Origin: Lichina pygmaea | Lineage: Eukaryota > Ascomycota > Lichinomycetes > Lichinales > Lichinaceae | Assembly: GCA_963422465.1 (NCBI GenBank) | Contig: OY730171.1 | Location: forward strand, 496,001 to 560,000 | Direction of reading: 5' to 3' | DNA: 64,000 nt | Shown here: in pieces, positions 23,511-34,314 of the stretch | Layout of the letters: each line of letters begins with the position of its first letter | Position numbering within the stretch: the first letter of the stretch is position 1 | Notes under the pieces: model-generated | What the model was told of the DNA's origin: nothing | Databases searched by the model: none | The model's input: only the letters and a program-made list of their open reading frames with translations | Translations under genes and position numbers: made by a program

Positions 23511-26266
23511 TCAAGTCTCGTCGTCCCCTCCTTCGCCGTGACCGGCACTGTCACCGTGCGACGACGGTGATCCGAGCTCCTGCTCGACCTCGTCCACGAC
23601 AAAGGCTTCGTAGTCCTCCAGCGACTTCTGCACGTGCACCTTGAACTTGATGACGTCGTTCAGGATGCGCTCGACCTCGGTGTGCAGCTCTTCGCGCAGG
23701 GTGTTGGCGCGAAGGTGGAGTTGTTCGTACCTACGCGAATGGTTTTAGTACGTGAATTGCGTCTTGGGGGGATGGGCCATCAGGTTGCGGGGAGGGCGCT
23801 TGGGGCCGGTGAATGGGTCGGAGAAGGTCGACGAAAGGAAAAAAGGAAGCTGCAAGGAATCAGCTCAAGAAAGACATACTCAATGTTCGTGTTCATCTCG
23901 CGTTGTTCCATCAGCTGCACGGATTCGGAGAGGCTGGCCCGCATCTTGGCGAGTTCCTTCTCCATCTTCTCGATCTGGGCGTCCGACGCGACCTTCTGCG
24001 TCGTCGTGACCTGGAAAAGATGGAGATGTCAGTGCGCCGTCGGCCCAACTCGGACGTTTGACTTGGCACTGGGGTGTGTACAGCGCTCATGGATTTTGCG
24101 CGGTGGGTGGCAAGCCGTTGAGGATCAGACGAGCAAGAAGAGGAAGAAGAAGAAGAAGAGGAGGAGGAGGAAGAAGAAGAAGAAGAACAAGAAGGGAAAG
24201 AGCTGGTTTAGATAGATTTGAAACACCAAAATATCCCCCCAAATAATAGACCACTCACCTCCTTCGTCTTCTCAAACTCCTCCTCGGCCGCGCGCACTCT
24301 ATGTTCCAGCGCCTCGACCTCGTTCCGTTTGTCGTCGATGGCCTCCTTGATGTGGTCGAGCAGCTGATGGTTCTTCTCGTCGGCCTCGAGCGCGAGCCCA
24401 CGGCGCTCGTTGATGTCCTTGCGCAGCCCGACGAGGCTGTTCTTGACGGTGCCGCGCATGTCCAGGTTCAGCACGTGCTGCGGCTGATAGCCCGAGCCCG
24501 CGTCGGCCAGCAGCCGCTCGCTCTCCGCTGGCGCCGTCGTCGTGCCGGTGCCGGTGCCGGTGCCGCTGTTGCGTAGACTGCAGCGCGCCATCGACGACGT
24601 GAAGTTCGGCCCGTCTTCGCTCGCGAGCACCACGAGCTCGTAGTCCGTGCCCTTGGCGTTGGGCGCCGTCGACGGGATCAGCCCCGCGCGGTACCCCATC
24701 GAGTTGTACTTCTCGGTGGCCCGCTCGAGCTCGTCGAGTCGGTTGCTCGCCTCCATCTCCCTCTCGGCCACTTTCCTTTTGGCCTCCTCGAGCCGCGCCG
24801 ATGTCGTCTCGAGACCCTTGGCCAGCCGTTCCCGCTCCGAGTTCATGCGATCGATATCCTGCACGCTGATGCCCTGCCGGTCGACGGCTTCCTGGAGGCT
24901 CGCCTTTTCCTGCTCGGCCTCGCGCAGCTCGACCTCGACCTTCTCGTACTCGTCCGCGAGGAACTTGACGCGTGCCTCGTACTTCTCCGCCTTGGCCTCG
25001 ACGCTCGCGTTGTACTGCTCGAATTTGCCCTTGTCGGTCTCGAGGATCTTGAAGTGCGTGTCCAGCTTCGCGATATTCGCGTTGGACTTGTCCAGCTCCT
25101 CCATCTGTTCCCGCAGGCACTTATTCTCGGCCTCGAGCACCTTCAGCTCCTCGTGGTATCGTACGTTCGCTGCCTCGAAGTTTGCCGCCATCCTTTCCAC
25201 GTGAGGCGCCAACACTTTCTCGGCGTCATCCTCCTCGCCATCGTCGTCCACCTGGAGCCAGTCGCGGTAGGCGTTGCTCAGGAAGTCGAAGATGATGCGG
25301 TCCCCACTGATGTCGACTCCAACCTCGGCGCATGCGTCGTCGTACACGCCGTCGCCGTAACGATCGAGCATCGTTGCGAGCTGCATTATCCAATGCAGAA
25401 GTCCCAGGAATGTGCTCCAGTTCTGTCCACCGACGGCGGCGATCTGGGATTTCGTAATGTTCTTCTCGTACGGATATCGTAGCTGTTTGAGTATCGGAGG
25501 GACTTCCTGGTCGATATTCTTCATGAACCGGTAGTTGGGATCAATCCGTCGGTACAGCCATTGGAACATGTAGTTGAAATCTTTCTGGGTCGGCGACTTC
25601 ATCGTGTTCGACGTCAACGAATGCTTCATCTCCATTTCGAAGCCGTGCTGCGCCAGATACTCGAGCAGTTGCTGGCCCATCATTGCCTGGTAATTCCGGT
25701 CCCTCAAGGGCCTCGGGTCCCGCGGGACCCCTGCTGGAACAGGTGGCTGCTGGAAGAAGCTCTGGTGGCCTGCCGGCCCCATCGACGAAGGTCTCGAGTA
25801 GATGCTGCTGCGCCGTTGCGCCGCTTGCGATACTGCCAGCTGCGCGGCGCTTCCGGGTACGAAGCTCTTTCTTGCATTGGAAGTGTGCAGATTGTGCGAG
25901 GATGAGCTACGCTTGACCGTTGACGCGCCGAGATCGGCCAAGTTGCCTCCCGAAGAAGTCCTCTGGAACACTGGCTGCGCCGGTCGAGGTGGCGCCAGCG
26001 ACGCTCGAGAGCCTGACATCGATCGGGCATGGCTGGCCGTGTACGGAGCAACCTGGTTGATGCCCGAAATCGAGTTTGAGCGCTTCAGCGCCGATGCAGG
26101 TTGTGGGATGCCAGTGTTGTTGTAGTTGATTGCTCCAAGCGTCTGGATCGGTGTTAGTCGTTGGAAGTGAAAGTCAAGTTATCGAGGAGCGCAAATCTGG
26201 TCCGATCCAGAGACGTACCTCTCGCGGCCTTCGAACGCTGAAGAGTGCTGAGTCGTGCGACATCAT
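23511..26266 (-). CDS. NDC80: Kinetochore protein NDC80
   Basis: Microtubule-binding subunit of the NDC80 complex at the outer kinetochore. Exons 26266-26219, 26142-24259, 24010-23880 and 23730-23511 give 760 aa. A basic, Ser/Pro-rich N-terminal tail (residues 1-160) is typical of the Aurora-regulated segment. The calponin-homology domain (about 160-290) carries [38 protein letters not shown] and [13 protein letters not shown]. The rest is long coiled coil, broken by a Gly/Thr-rich insert (GTGTGTG), a possible elaboration near the family's loop. The C-terminus holds the conserved [19 protein letters not shown] and a tail ending in GGDDET. The last large intron (24258-24011, 248 nt) is longer than its neighbours and holds a purine microsatellite. 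The gene is divergent from PEX14. Confidence 0.93.
24126..24195. repeat. Purine (AAG/AGG)n tract inside an NDC80 intron
   Basis: On the plus strand this is an almost pure AGAAGAGG-type tract; in the transcript it is a long pyrimidine stretch well upstream of the acceptor at 24011. It makes the intron several times longer than the others in the gene. Confidence 0.8.
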
Positions 26267-26800
26267 GGTATCTGCTGCGGTGCGAGTTGGCTGAAAGCTA
26301 TGCGACAGTCATATCATGTCGGAGGTGCCGTCGGCCGAAGCTTCGCGATTGCGATATTGTTGCGCAATGTTGGTAAACAAAGCTCGATCTCTCTCATTGG
26401 TCGGTCAATAGCAACAGAAAGACATGCAAGAAAACCCACAAAACCAAACGATGACTATTTTACATGCCACGGAACATACTTGTACACATTGACTTTTACA
26501 GCATATATATTCCAGCGACTTCCAACTATACTCCGTACATCGACAGCCCTTTACTCGTACAGTACGTTACGTACGTCCTCATCACGACTCGCGCGGCCGC
26601 CTCGGGACCTGCAGGCGTTACGGGGACCTTGTTGACTACGGTAGTCTGAACAGACCAACTGCGCAACCACTGACGCTCCCAGCATTCACATGCTCGGCGT
26701 AGTACGATACGTACATACCTACTGTACATACCTACGTATTATAGCGTCACGCAGCTCGGAGAGACAGCCGTCAGTACAGCTCCGTCTTTGACCTCCAGTG
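26267..26800. promoter_or_regulatory. Divergent promoter region between NDC80 and PEX14
   Basis: A 534-bp region shared by two start codons. It includes GTAC-rich palindromic patches near 26552-26578 and 26700-26745. No gene is seen. Confidence 0.45.
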
Positions 26801-28179
26801 ATGATCCGAGAGGATATTGTCACGTCGGCAGTAAGCAGTCTTCGTGTGCTTGGAAGCGATCTCAGCTAATTCGGTCTTAGGTTTCATGTACGTCTTGGCA
26901 CTATCGATGCGCCTGGATCTTACAACGGAGCATTGCTAACGCCTCCTTGATACGACAGTTCTTCGAGATCCGGGAGTTGCAAACTCGCCGCTGAGCAGGC
27001 GCCTAGCCTTTCTCAGGTCAAAACGTCTCACCCAAGAAGAAATCGACGCTGCGCTTGCACGTGCAGGCCAGCAGCCATCTCCGCCTTCCCAGATCAGTGG
27101 CTTAACCCCGTTTGGCACTAGCTTTCCCTACAATAATGCAGGAGCTCTGCAGCAGGCAAGGCCATATAGCTCTGTCGAAGATGGCAACAGGCAGGCACAG
27201 CAGTATGCTCAAGCTCTACTTGCTCATTCTCTGATGTCGTAGGGCATGTGCCTTGTGGTATGGACACCTGCTGACGCCAAGATGATGACTGCTGAAGGTC
27301 ACCACACCCCGATTGGAGAGACTGGTTCATCATGGCCACCGTGACAGGGGGACTTACGTATGGATTTTACATGCTTGCAAAGGTAGATCAACGGAGCTTT
27401 CAAGCCAACGAAAGCGGATGGCTGACTGTTTCGGCAAGCGCTATATATACCCTCTCATAGCACCACCAACCCCACCACAGCTTGAACAAGACAAGGCAGC
27501 AGTCGATGAATCGTTTGCCAGAGCTTTTGCCTTGCTTGACCAACTGACAGCCGACACCGAAGCGCTCAAGATCTCTGAGCAAGCACGGACTCATCGCATC
27601 GATACTGCCTTGAGCGAAGTCGAGACAGTGCTGGGCGAGCTCAAGGATGGGAAGGCGCGGCGGGAAGAAGAGGCGCGGCGGATCAATGAGGATCTGCGGG
27701 GCCTCAAGGAGTTGATCCAGAAGTCCCTAAGCACACAGAAGGAGAGCACCGACGGCCGGTTACAGGACCTGAACAAGGAGCTGAAAGGCTTGAAGACCTT
27801 GGTGAGCAACCGAGTAGCCAGCAGTGCGGGACCGGCCTCGAGATCTAGGACCACGGCAGAAGATCAGTCGCAGCCGGGGCCGTCAACAGACAGCAAGAGG
27901 CATGGCTTTGCTTCGAGCGTGGACGACCAGACTGCCAGCAGTACCCCTTCAACCCCATCGGCAGCAGCACCGCAGGAATCAACAGGGGCCTCACAAACAG
28001 AGAGGTCAACATCCGGAAGCTCCTCGACGACGGCATCTGGAGACACCAATCAGGACCTATCGCGGTTCCTCAGAGCGGGAATCCCTGTCAATCGTGCTGC
28101 GATACCGGCCTGGCAGTTGGCGGCCGCGAATCAAGATGCGAAGAGTGGCTCCGAAGCGGGCAATGCGGGGCGGAGTTAG
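26801..28179 (+). CDS. PEX14: Peroxin 14 (peroxisomal docking protein)
   Basis: Docking-pore component of the peroxisomal matrix protein importer; it binds the PEX5 receptor. Exons 26801-26830, 26881-26887 (7 nt), 26959-27202, 27298-27382 and 27439-28179 give 368 aa. The conserved N-terminal domain reads MIREDIVTSAVSFLRDPGVA, SPLSRRLAFLRSK and LTQEEIDAAL; the codons for V-S-F depend on the 7-nt exon. DWRDWFIMATVTGGLTYGFY (about residues 99-118) is the membrane-associated hydrophobic segment, followed by RYIYPLIAPPTPPQLEQDK, a family hallmark. A coiled coil (about 145-215) and a Ser/Thr-rich tail follow. Frame closes exactly, and each flanking intron has a branch-like CTAAT or CTAAC site. Confidence 0.92.
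26881..26887 (+). other. 7-nt micro-exon of PEX14
   Basis: GTTTCAT sits between a TTAG acceptor and a GTACGT donor. Skipping it breaks the frame; including it restores the family-conserved A-V-S-F-L. The introns are 50 and 71 nt. Confidence 0.8.
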
Positions 28180-28575
28180 CTGTGAAGGATGTCGGAGACT
28201 ATAAGAAGCAGCCTTCCTCTAGCATTCGACATCAAACTGGTGGATACCTGTGCTCGGCGAGTTGTCGTGAGCGTAATCCTGACCAACAATATGACGGTCG
28301 TTGACAGCTGTGACAGCCGCCCTGGGTTGCTCGATATGTACAATCTGAACCGCATAGACCCGGTTTTTATTCTGCTCGAAGTAAGATTTCTCCTTTTGGT
28401 TGTCGGAGCAGCGGATGCTGCAACCAGCAACTTTTACTGAGTCTATTCGCATTACTTGTGCAAATTTCCGGTATTTTCATTAGTAATGGTACAACTATCC
28501 GCCTGTCACGAGGTGAATAGTTGGTTGCCTTCAGCTTCTCCCCACGGCGCATGCGGGACAACCCTCACAGCGCAA
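28180..28575. other. Intergenic region PEX14 to RS-rich protein gene
   Basis: About 396 bp between tandem plus-strand genes. No gene is recognised. It should hold the PEX14 3' end and the next promoter. Confidence 0.5.
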
Positions 28576-29945
28576 ATGTCCGGTCAACACTCAGATCGCA
28601 GGAGTCGCTCGCCGCGAAGGCCTTTCGACCGGCGAAGGGCAACCCGGGATGAATCGCCGGATGAGCGGTCTCATCGCGAGCCTCGATCACGTTCACCAGG
28701 GCGACGGCATCGCGATGCTCGAGGCCGGCGGCGAGACGCTCTGGACGATGAACCGGTCATGCTCCCGTTCGGCGCATCCAGGATCTCCAAATACGACGTT
28801 CAAGCGCTTGGATCCCTATTTGAGCTCTATCTGGACGTGCAGAAGCAGCTTGTCATGTCGGAATTGCCCGAGAGGGAGGTGAAAGGACGATGGAAGAGCT
28901 TCGTTGCGAGATGGTAACCATGGGCTGGCTCCTGATGCTTGCACCGCGTCAGCGTGACTGACCCGGGAGCATTTTGTACGTGACTAACGTTGATGAGGAA
29001 TCGTGGAGAACTGGCCGAAGGCTGGTATGATCCTGCTACCAAAACCCGAGCCGACCAGCCAAGAGAGTCTCCACAGGCCGACTACGATGATCATGGGCCT
29101 CGAGAATCACCCGGCTACACCCCCGATCCGAAAGATCCCGAGCGTAAGGATGAGGACAGCGACGATGCGTCGATCGGCCCAACCTTGCCCGGAACGCGAG
29201 GCACCGGAAAGAGTGTAGGCCCTACGATACCAACCTTTGACGACCTTGCACTGCACCGAGGTATGTGGTGTCGTTTCTGCCTTCGACAGTCTCGACACTG
29301 ACACTCCCTTGCAGACGCGATGCGCGAGCAAGAAGAATCCTCCCGCGACGAGCTCCGGCACGCACGAAAGCTCGATCGAAAAGAGCAGAAGGAACAACTT
29401 GACGAACTCGTGCCGCGGGCCGCTGCCGGCACGCGAGAACGACAAGTCGAGAAGAAACGCGAGGTCAACGACAAGATGCGCGCCTTCCGTAAGAAATCGC
29501 CGGGGGCCATGGAGGACGTCAACGAGCGCGAATTGATGGGCGGAGGCGACGAGGGCGGCATCGGCGCGCACCGGGCCAAGGTCAAGGCGCACGAGCGCAA
29601 GAAGAACGAACGGGAGCTGAGGAAGGAGGAGATGCTGAGGGTATGTTCTGGAGGTTTATTTTGCTCTATTCGTTTGTTTTCAGGGGGTTTGCACCTGCCT
29701 ATCTGTGACTGTCTGTCTACGTCTCTTTGTCTGTATCTGTCTGCCTGCGTCTGTCTGTCTGTGCGAAGGACCAGGGAACGATTCCGAGGTTCGGGCCTCT
29801 GGAAATCAACGCTAACCGCAACATGTCTTCCTCTCCTTTCTAGACGAGAGCTGCCGAACGAGAGGTTCGCCTCCGCGAACACCGCGCCAAGGAAGAGAAG
29901 ACGATGACCATGTTCAAAGCATTGGCCAAGCAAAACTTTGGCTAA
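28576..29945 (+). CDS. RS-rich charged nuclear protein (conserved fungal, function unknown)
   Basis: Exons 28576-28913, 28998-29260, 29315-29640 and 29844-29945 give 342 aa with consistent phases. The N-terminus (1-60) is Arg/Ser-rich (RRSRSPRRPFDRRR). A conserved middle follows (LPFGASRISKYDVQALGSLFELYLD, then WKSFVARWNRGELAEGWYDP), then short GPTLPG / GPTIPTFDDL motifs and a long Arg/Lys/Glu helix ending in MTMFKALAKQNFG. The GPTLP motifs recall GPALPP1-type proteins, and similar fungal proteins are, as I recall, often labelled RNA helicase HEL117, although no helicase motifs are visible here. A nuclear RNA-processing role is inference. Intron 3 (203 nt) contains a CTGT-rich microsatellite. 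Confidence 0.7.
29696..29764. repeat. Degenerate CTGT/TCTG microsatellite in an intron
   Basis: Runs of TGTCTGTC-type units fill much of intron 3 of the RS-rich protein gene. A shorter perfect CTGT run recurs just after the stop codon (about 29970-29990). Confidence 0.75.
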
Positions 29946-31324
29946 GGCAGCCCCGTGTTTGAGGGCGTTGCTGTCTGTCTGTCTGTCTGTCACGTAGCAG
30001 GACGATGGCCGGGGACATGTGACTCTGAAGACTCGTTTCAGAAGAGAGAAAAGGAGGTCCGAGGAGAAGGAGAGACGAGGGGCCGACGAGGATGTGCTCT
30101 TCTGAACACGGTGTACCCCCTCCCCCCCCCCCGGCACCCTGCACAACACTTGGTCACATGATATCTATGCCAGCTCCTGGCAACACTTTGATCTCTTAGT
30201 TGTGATCTAGTAGCTAGCGTATATCATGTTCTTTCAGAACAGGGGAAGAATAGAGAAAAATCATCATCATTCTCATCTTGAACACTCTGTACGGTCAGTC
30301 TCGGACCTTAATGATTGGGTCGTGATACACGCACACCCATTACTTTGTACTGAATGTGGGAGTACCGGTAGGTCTCATACTCAATGCAAAACAGTTGGGG
30401 CTGTCCCTGAGTGCTGTCCGTGGGTGCTCTCTCGGTGTTGTGTCCCTGTGCCCCAGTGTCCGGGTGTATTTACAGTAGACATATATCCTACGCTCAGTCA
30501 CTGTGATGAGAAACTGTGATGAGAAACTGTGACGAGAAACAGGAAGGGAGAAGTGTACTGTATCCTGAGTGATACTACACTAGGCATGTATGTATGAACT
30601 CCAAGGGTCAGTGTAGAGTTGGATTGAGAAGTGGACATGATAATGATAGTCATCGTAGTACTAGTCATGATAACAGTGCCAGAAGCGGCGGCGGTGGCAG
30701 TTGTGGCAGTGGTGGTGCGTACGTGCTAGAGACATCAGGGTGTGAATAACCGTCCTGCGACAACTGCGACGCTTTTCAAGAGCATATTTCTACGGGTCTG
30801 GGACCGGCGTGACTGAACATAAAAGCACACAGATACACAAGTCCAAGACTTGATATAAAGCTACATGGATACACGCATCCAAGACCTGACACGAGAAGAC
30901 AAGCCTATACAAGTCTCAGAATGGGACAAGGAAAGAAGACGCATGAAAATCTGTTCCAGACAAGACATGAGCATACCGCACAGTACACACAAGGCTACGT
31001 AAGCATGTGAACATCAACGTGACATGTATACCTACATTGATCCAAGCGAGGCTTGCTGAAGAGCGGTATGGTACCACGGAAAAGGGCAAGGTTGCGGTCA
31101 TGTGAGAGAACACAAGTGTGCAAGGACAAGGGGTGATTGTTGGTGACGGCTCTCGACTGAACGGATAGTGTCCATCACTTCCCCCCTTCCCTTTTTGAAC
31201 AAGTTTCATCAGAAAGATAAGGGATGAGATATTGAGGGGAATGCGAGGCATGCGAGTAGACATAGATCGTAAAAGCGCTTGTCACAGCGCCGACGACTTG
31301 GCCGATCGTGCCGAGAATGTTGCC
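29946..31324. other. Convergent intergenic region
   Basis: About 1.4 kb between the RS-rich protein gene and the secreted protein gene. It holds a CTGT microsatellite (29970-29990), a C-run (about 30118-30132) and a short direct repeat of GTGATGAGAAACT near 30502-30541. No gene is recognised. Confidence 0.55.
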
Positions 31325-32749
31325 TTAAGTGTATGTGTCGTCGCCTTCGCTGTTGGCATCGACCTCGACGCCGGCATCGACCTCGACGCCGGCACCAACC
31401 TCGCCGTCGGCAGCGACCTCGCCGTCGGCATCAACCTCGCCGCCGGCACCAACCTCGCCGTCGGCAGCGACCTCGCCGTCGGCATCAACCTCGCCGCCGG
31501 CACCAACCTCGCCGTCGGCATCGACCTCGCCGCTGGCATCAGCCGCGCTACTGGCATCAACCTCACCGCTAGTATCCACCTCGCCGCTGGCATCAGCCCC
31601 GCTACCGGCATCAACCTCACCGCCAGTATCCATCTCACTATCGGCATCAACCACGTCGCTGGCATCAACCTCGCCATTGGCACCAGCTTCGCTGTCGTTG
31701 GCACCGCTATTCTCCACCACCTCCTCGGTCTCCTCGGCCGCAGCGGCGGGGTCATCCGACGGACCAGGAACGTCGACGCCGTCCGTGCTGTTCGTGACGC
31801 AGCCGGCTTTGTTGAGGTTGGTGCCGTTCTGGGCGGCGATGACGGTATCGTTGAGGCCTGCTGTGGCATTGGAGGCCAAGGGAGCATTCAGGCCACCCGT
31901 AGCGTTGGCAGCCAAGGGGTCATCGATGGCGTCGACATCAGCAGCTTCAGTATCTTCAACTGGTGCATCTTCGCCGTCGTCTTGGACAGCATCACTGGCA
32001 CTAGCATCCTCAGCGTCCCCCTGGACAGCACCACTGGAGTTGGCCGCGTCGGTAGTGCTGTTGGCCTCCACCGCAGTCTCCTGCGCCGGAGCAGCATCTT
32101 GAGCTTCCTCTTCAGCCGCAGCGTCTTCCACGGCCGTTTCTGCAGCTTCTTCCGTGGTCTGAACTTGCTCTCCCAACGCATTGTTGAAAGCATCAGCTGC
32201 TAGAGGTATTAATATAGGACGTCGTCTGATGAAAGAAACGGAGTAGATCTCCGTCTTGCTTACCAGCTGCTTGGCCGTTCTGCAGACCAGCTGCCTGCTG
32301 GCCCTGGGCGCAAGCCGCAACGGCGTTCCGATCAGGTTCGCATTCGCTGGTCAACTGGCTGCAGACGAACTCGGTGATCGTGTTGACGTCTGGAGACCTC
32401 AGTCAGCGGACAATCGGAGCCGAAGGAAGATATAAAGACGTACCACTGGAAGGCTCTATGGTAAAGGTTCTGCCATGGGAAGGGTCTCAGCACAATCAGA
32501 TTGACTATGATAGGACGCTGCAACGTACTGTTGGTCGACAGGCGCAAAAGTGCCCTCTGCGAAGCAAGTCAGAACAGATTTGCTATATCCAACCCGGCAA
32601 GACTGACCTTGGCCGTCATCACCTTCGATGAATTCAATCTTCGGATTGCAACTGCCCAAGTTGACCCTCTTTCCCAGCAGAAAGGGTTGGGCGGAAACAG
32701 ATGTCGAGGCCGTCAAGAACGCCGCCGCCAATGCGAAAGTGGACTTCAT
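31325..32749 (-). CDS. Secreted acidic protein with hexapeptide repeat tail
   Basis: Function unknown. Exons 32749-32608, 32556-32529 (28 nt), 32455-32444 (12 nt), 32397-32264 and 32196-31325 give 395 aa; the last acceptor could shift by one codon. Residues 1-20 form a signal peptide (MKSTFALAAAFLTASTSVSA). The next 80 residues (LGSCNPKIEFIEGDDGQ, then TFAPVDQQAF, DVNTITEFVCSQL, CEPDRNAVAACAQ) match, from memory, a family of small secreted fungal proteins with conserved cysteines. The small exons were placed by that match. Then comes an Ala/Glu/Asp-rich stretch with several N-x-T/S sites. The end is about 19 hexapeptides of the form A-x-G-E-V-D. No GPI signal is visible. The protein is very acidic, so wall, calcium or host-surface binding is only speculation. 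Confidence 0.72.
31340..31681 (-). repeat. 18-bp (A-x-G-E-V-D) coding repeats
   Basis: About 19 uninterrupted six-residue units. Toward the C-terminus a 54-bp higher-order unit (ADGEVG AGGEVD ADGEVA) is duplicated nearly exactly, which suggests recent expansion by slippage or unequal exchange. Confidence 0.88.
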
Positions 32750-34314
32750 GATGGTAGATGGATTCTGAGGAAAGACCGATGGGGAGAGACACTGGATTTA
32801 AGAGGACGAGCAGGATCTGAAAGAGAGAATCAAAGCAACGAGGACCAGAAAGGGAGACCCGCTGGAGAGAGCATAACGTCTGTCAGCTTGGTACTCTGAA
32901 TGGAGAGAGGACTGGCTACCCACCTCCGTTGGAATGAACGTAGGCAGCGACGGCAATTCTATCGAGGTGAGGACAAGGGGAAGAAGAAAGCTCAGAGAAT
33001 CTAAAGTGACTTGATGACAGAGAGATGCCTCGAGTCGAGCAGGCTCCGCAATTATATATCAACTCGGGTCTATACTACACAATCTGTCGTGACGAAACAA
33101 CGTCGTACGTCTACCTACGTACAAGCGTCCAGGAGCACGGGCGGAGTGGCGCAGATGTCGCAGCCAGCACCGGTGAGACGAGTGATGCCCCCTCGCCGGC
33201 GAGAAAACGAGCGCCCTACTGGCTGGAATAAAGAAAGGGTCTCCGCCGGAGACCGTCCTCGGCACGTCAGACACTGCTCCAACCCACGCCACCGCCGGAA
33301 CGGGCACGTTCCGAGAGGCATGCGCAGCCCGTCTGGCAACAAGACCATGCAGACATCAAACAAGCGAGATCAACGACATTGAAGACATCAGCTTCAATCC
33401 AGGTCACTGAGTTCGGCTCTCACTGTCCGAATCTGGCCTGTAGGGGTCGTTGTCGCGGAAGGCGCTGAAGCATGTGCCCAGGCACGCCACATGTTTCGGT
33501 ATGTTTCCGCCAGCGTCGCAGCCTTGTCGCAGACCCAACAGCGCCTCCGACGCGTTACTGCCCGACACAGTCGCGGCAGTGCTCGTACAGAGTCTCCGAT
33601 AGGACATCCTTCAGGCCTGGGAGATCGAAGCCGAGTCAATGGGGCACTCGGCGAGCAGCAGCTTCCAACGTCAGAGACACGGTCAGAGGCTCCCGATATC
33701 TCGACGTACGTATGTACAATACGTACCCCGTACGGGACGTACAATACGTACCGTACCATACCATACCGTACCGTAGGCTTAGTCATCCGACGACAAGCCT
33801 ACAGTACTTTGCTGACTCAAGAATTGTTGGATGAAATTACATTCAGTTTAAAGCTTCATGATTGATTGATCTCTGAAAGAAGGCTCGCAAAGAATTTGTG
33901 ATTGGTGGACTTTAGCGAATTTCCTCAGTACCGTATCGCATGATAGTGTAGCTCTGCGGTTGCTGATGACGCCACCAGGCAGAATGCACATGTCTGTGGC
34001 TCATGTTTGGCCTCCGTCCACAGAGCCTCGGCCATCGTCGGCTGGTCAGCAATGGGCCTCTACGTACGCTCCGTAACAGTTGAATCAGCAGCAAACACGT
34101 ACGGTACCGGTAGAAGATAGACCGGCAATCAATCCCGTTGACCATATCCGATGAAGGGCTGTTTTCGAACACTTGAGATGGTCTTGATATACCGGTAGCG
34201 CTTTCGATAATACGTAGCCGGTCTTGAAACGCGGCTTCAGATGATTCATGCCCTCCAGTTGACGCAGGGCGACACTGGCGGCAATCGCCAGACGTCCGTA
34301 AAGACCCCATCGCG
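32750..34314. other. Divergent intergenic region (secreted protein / ETF-QO)
   Basis: About 1.56 kb with no recognised gene. It contains a dense GTAC array at about 33703-33777, with TACGTA, CCGTACGG and ACCATACC units, and a smaller one at 33105-33122. It should hold both promoters. Confidence 0.55.
33703..33777. repeat. GTAC-palindrome array
   Basis: About 75 bp made almost wholly of overlapping TACGTA, GTACGG and CCATACC units with local palindromes. It is the densest of several such patches in the window, all of them outside coding sequence. Confidence 0.7.
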
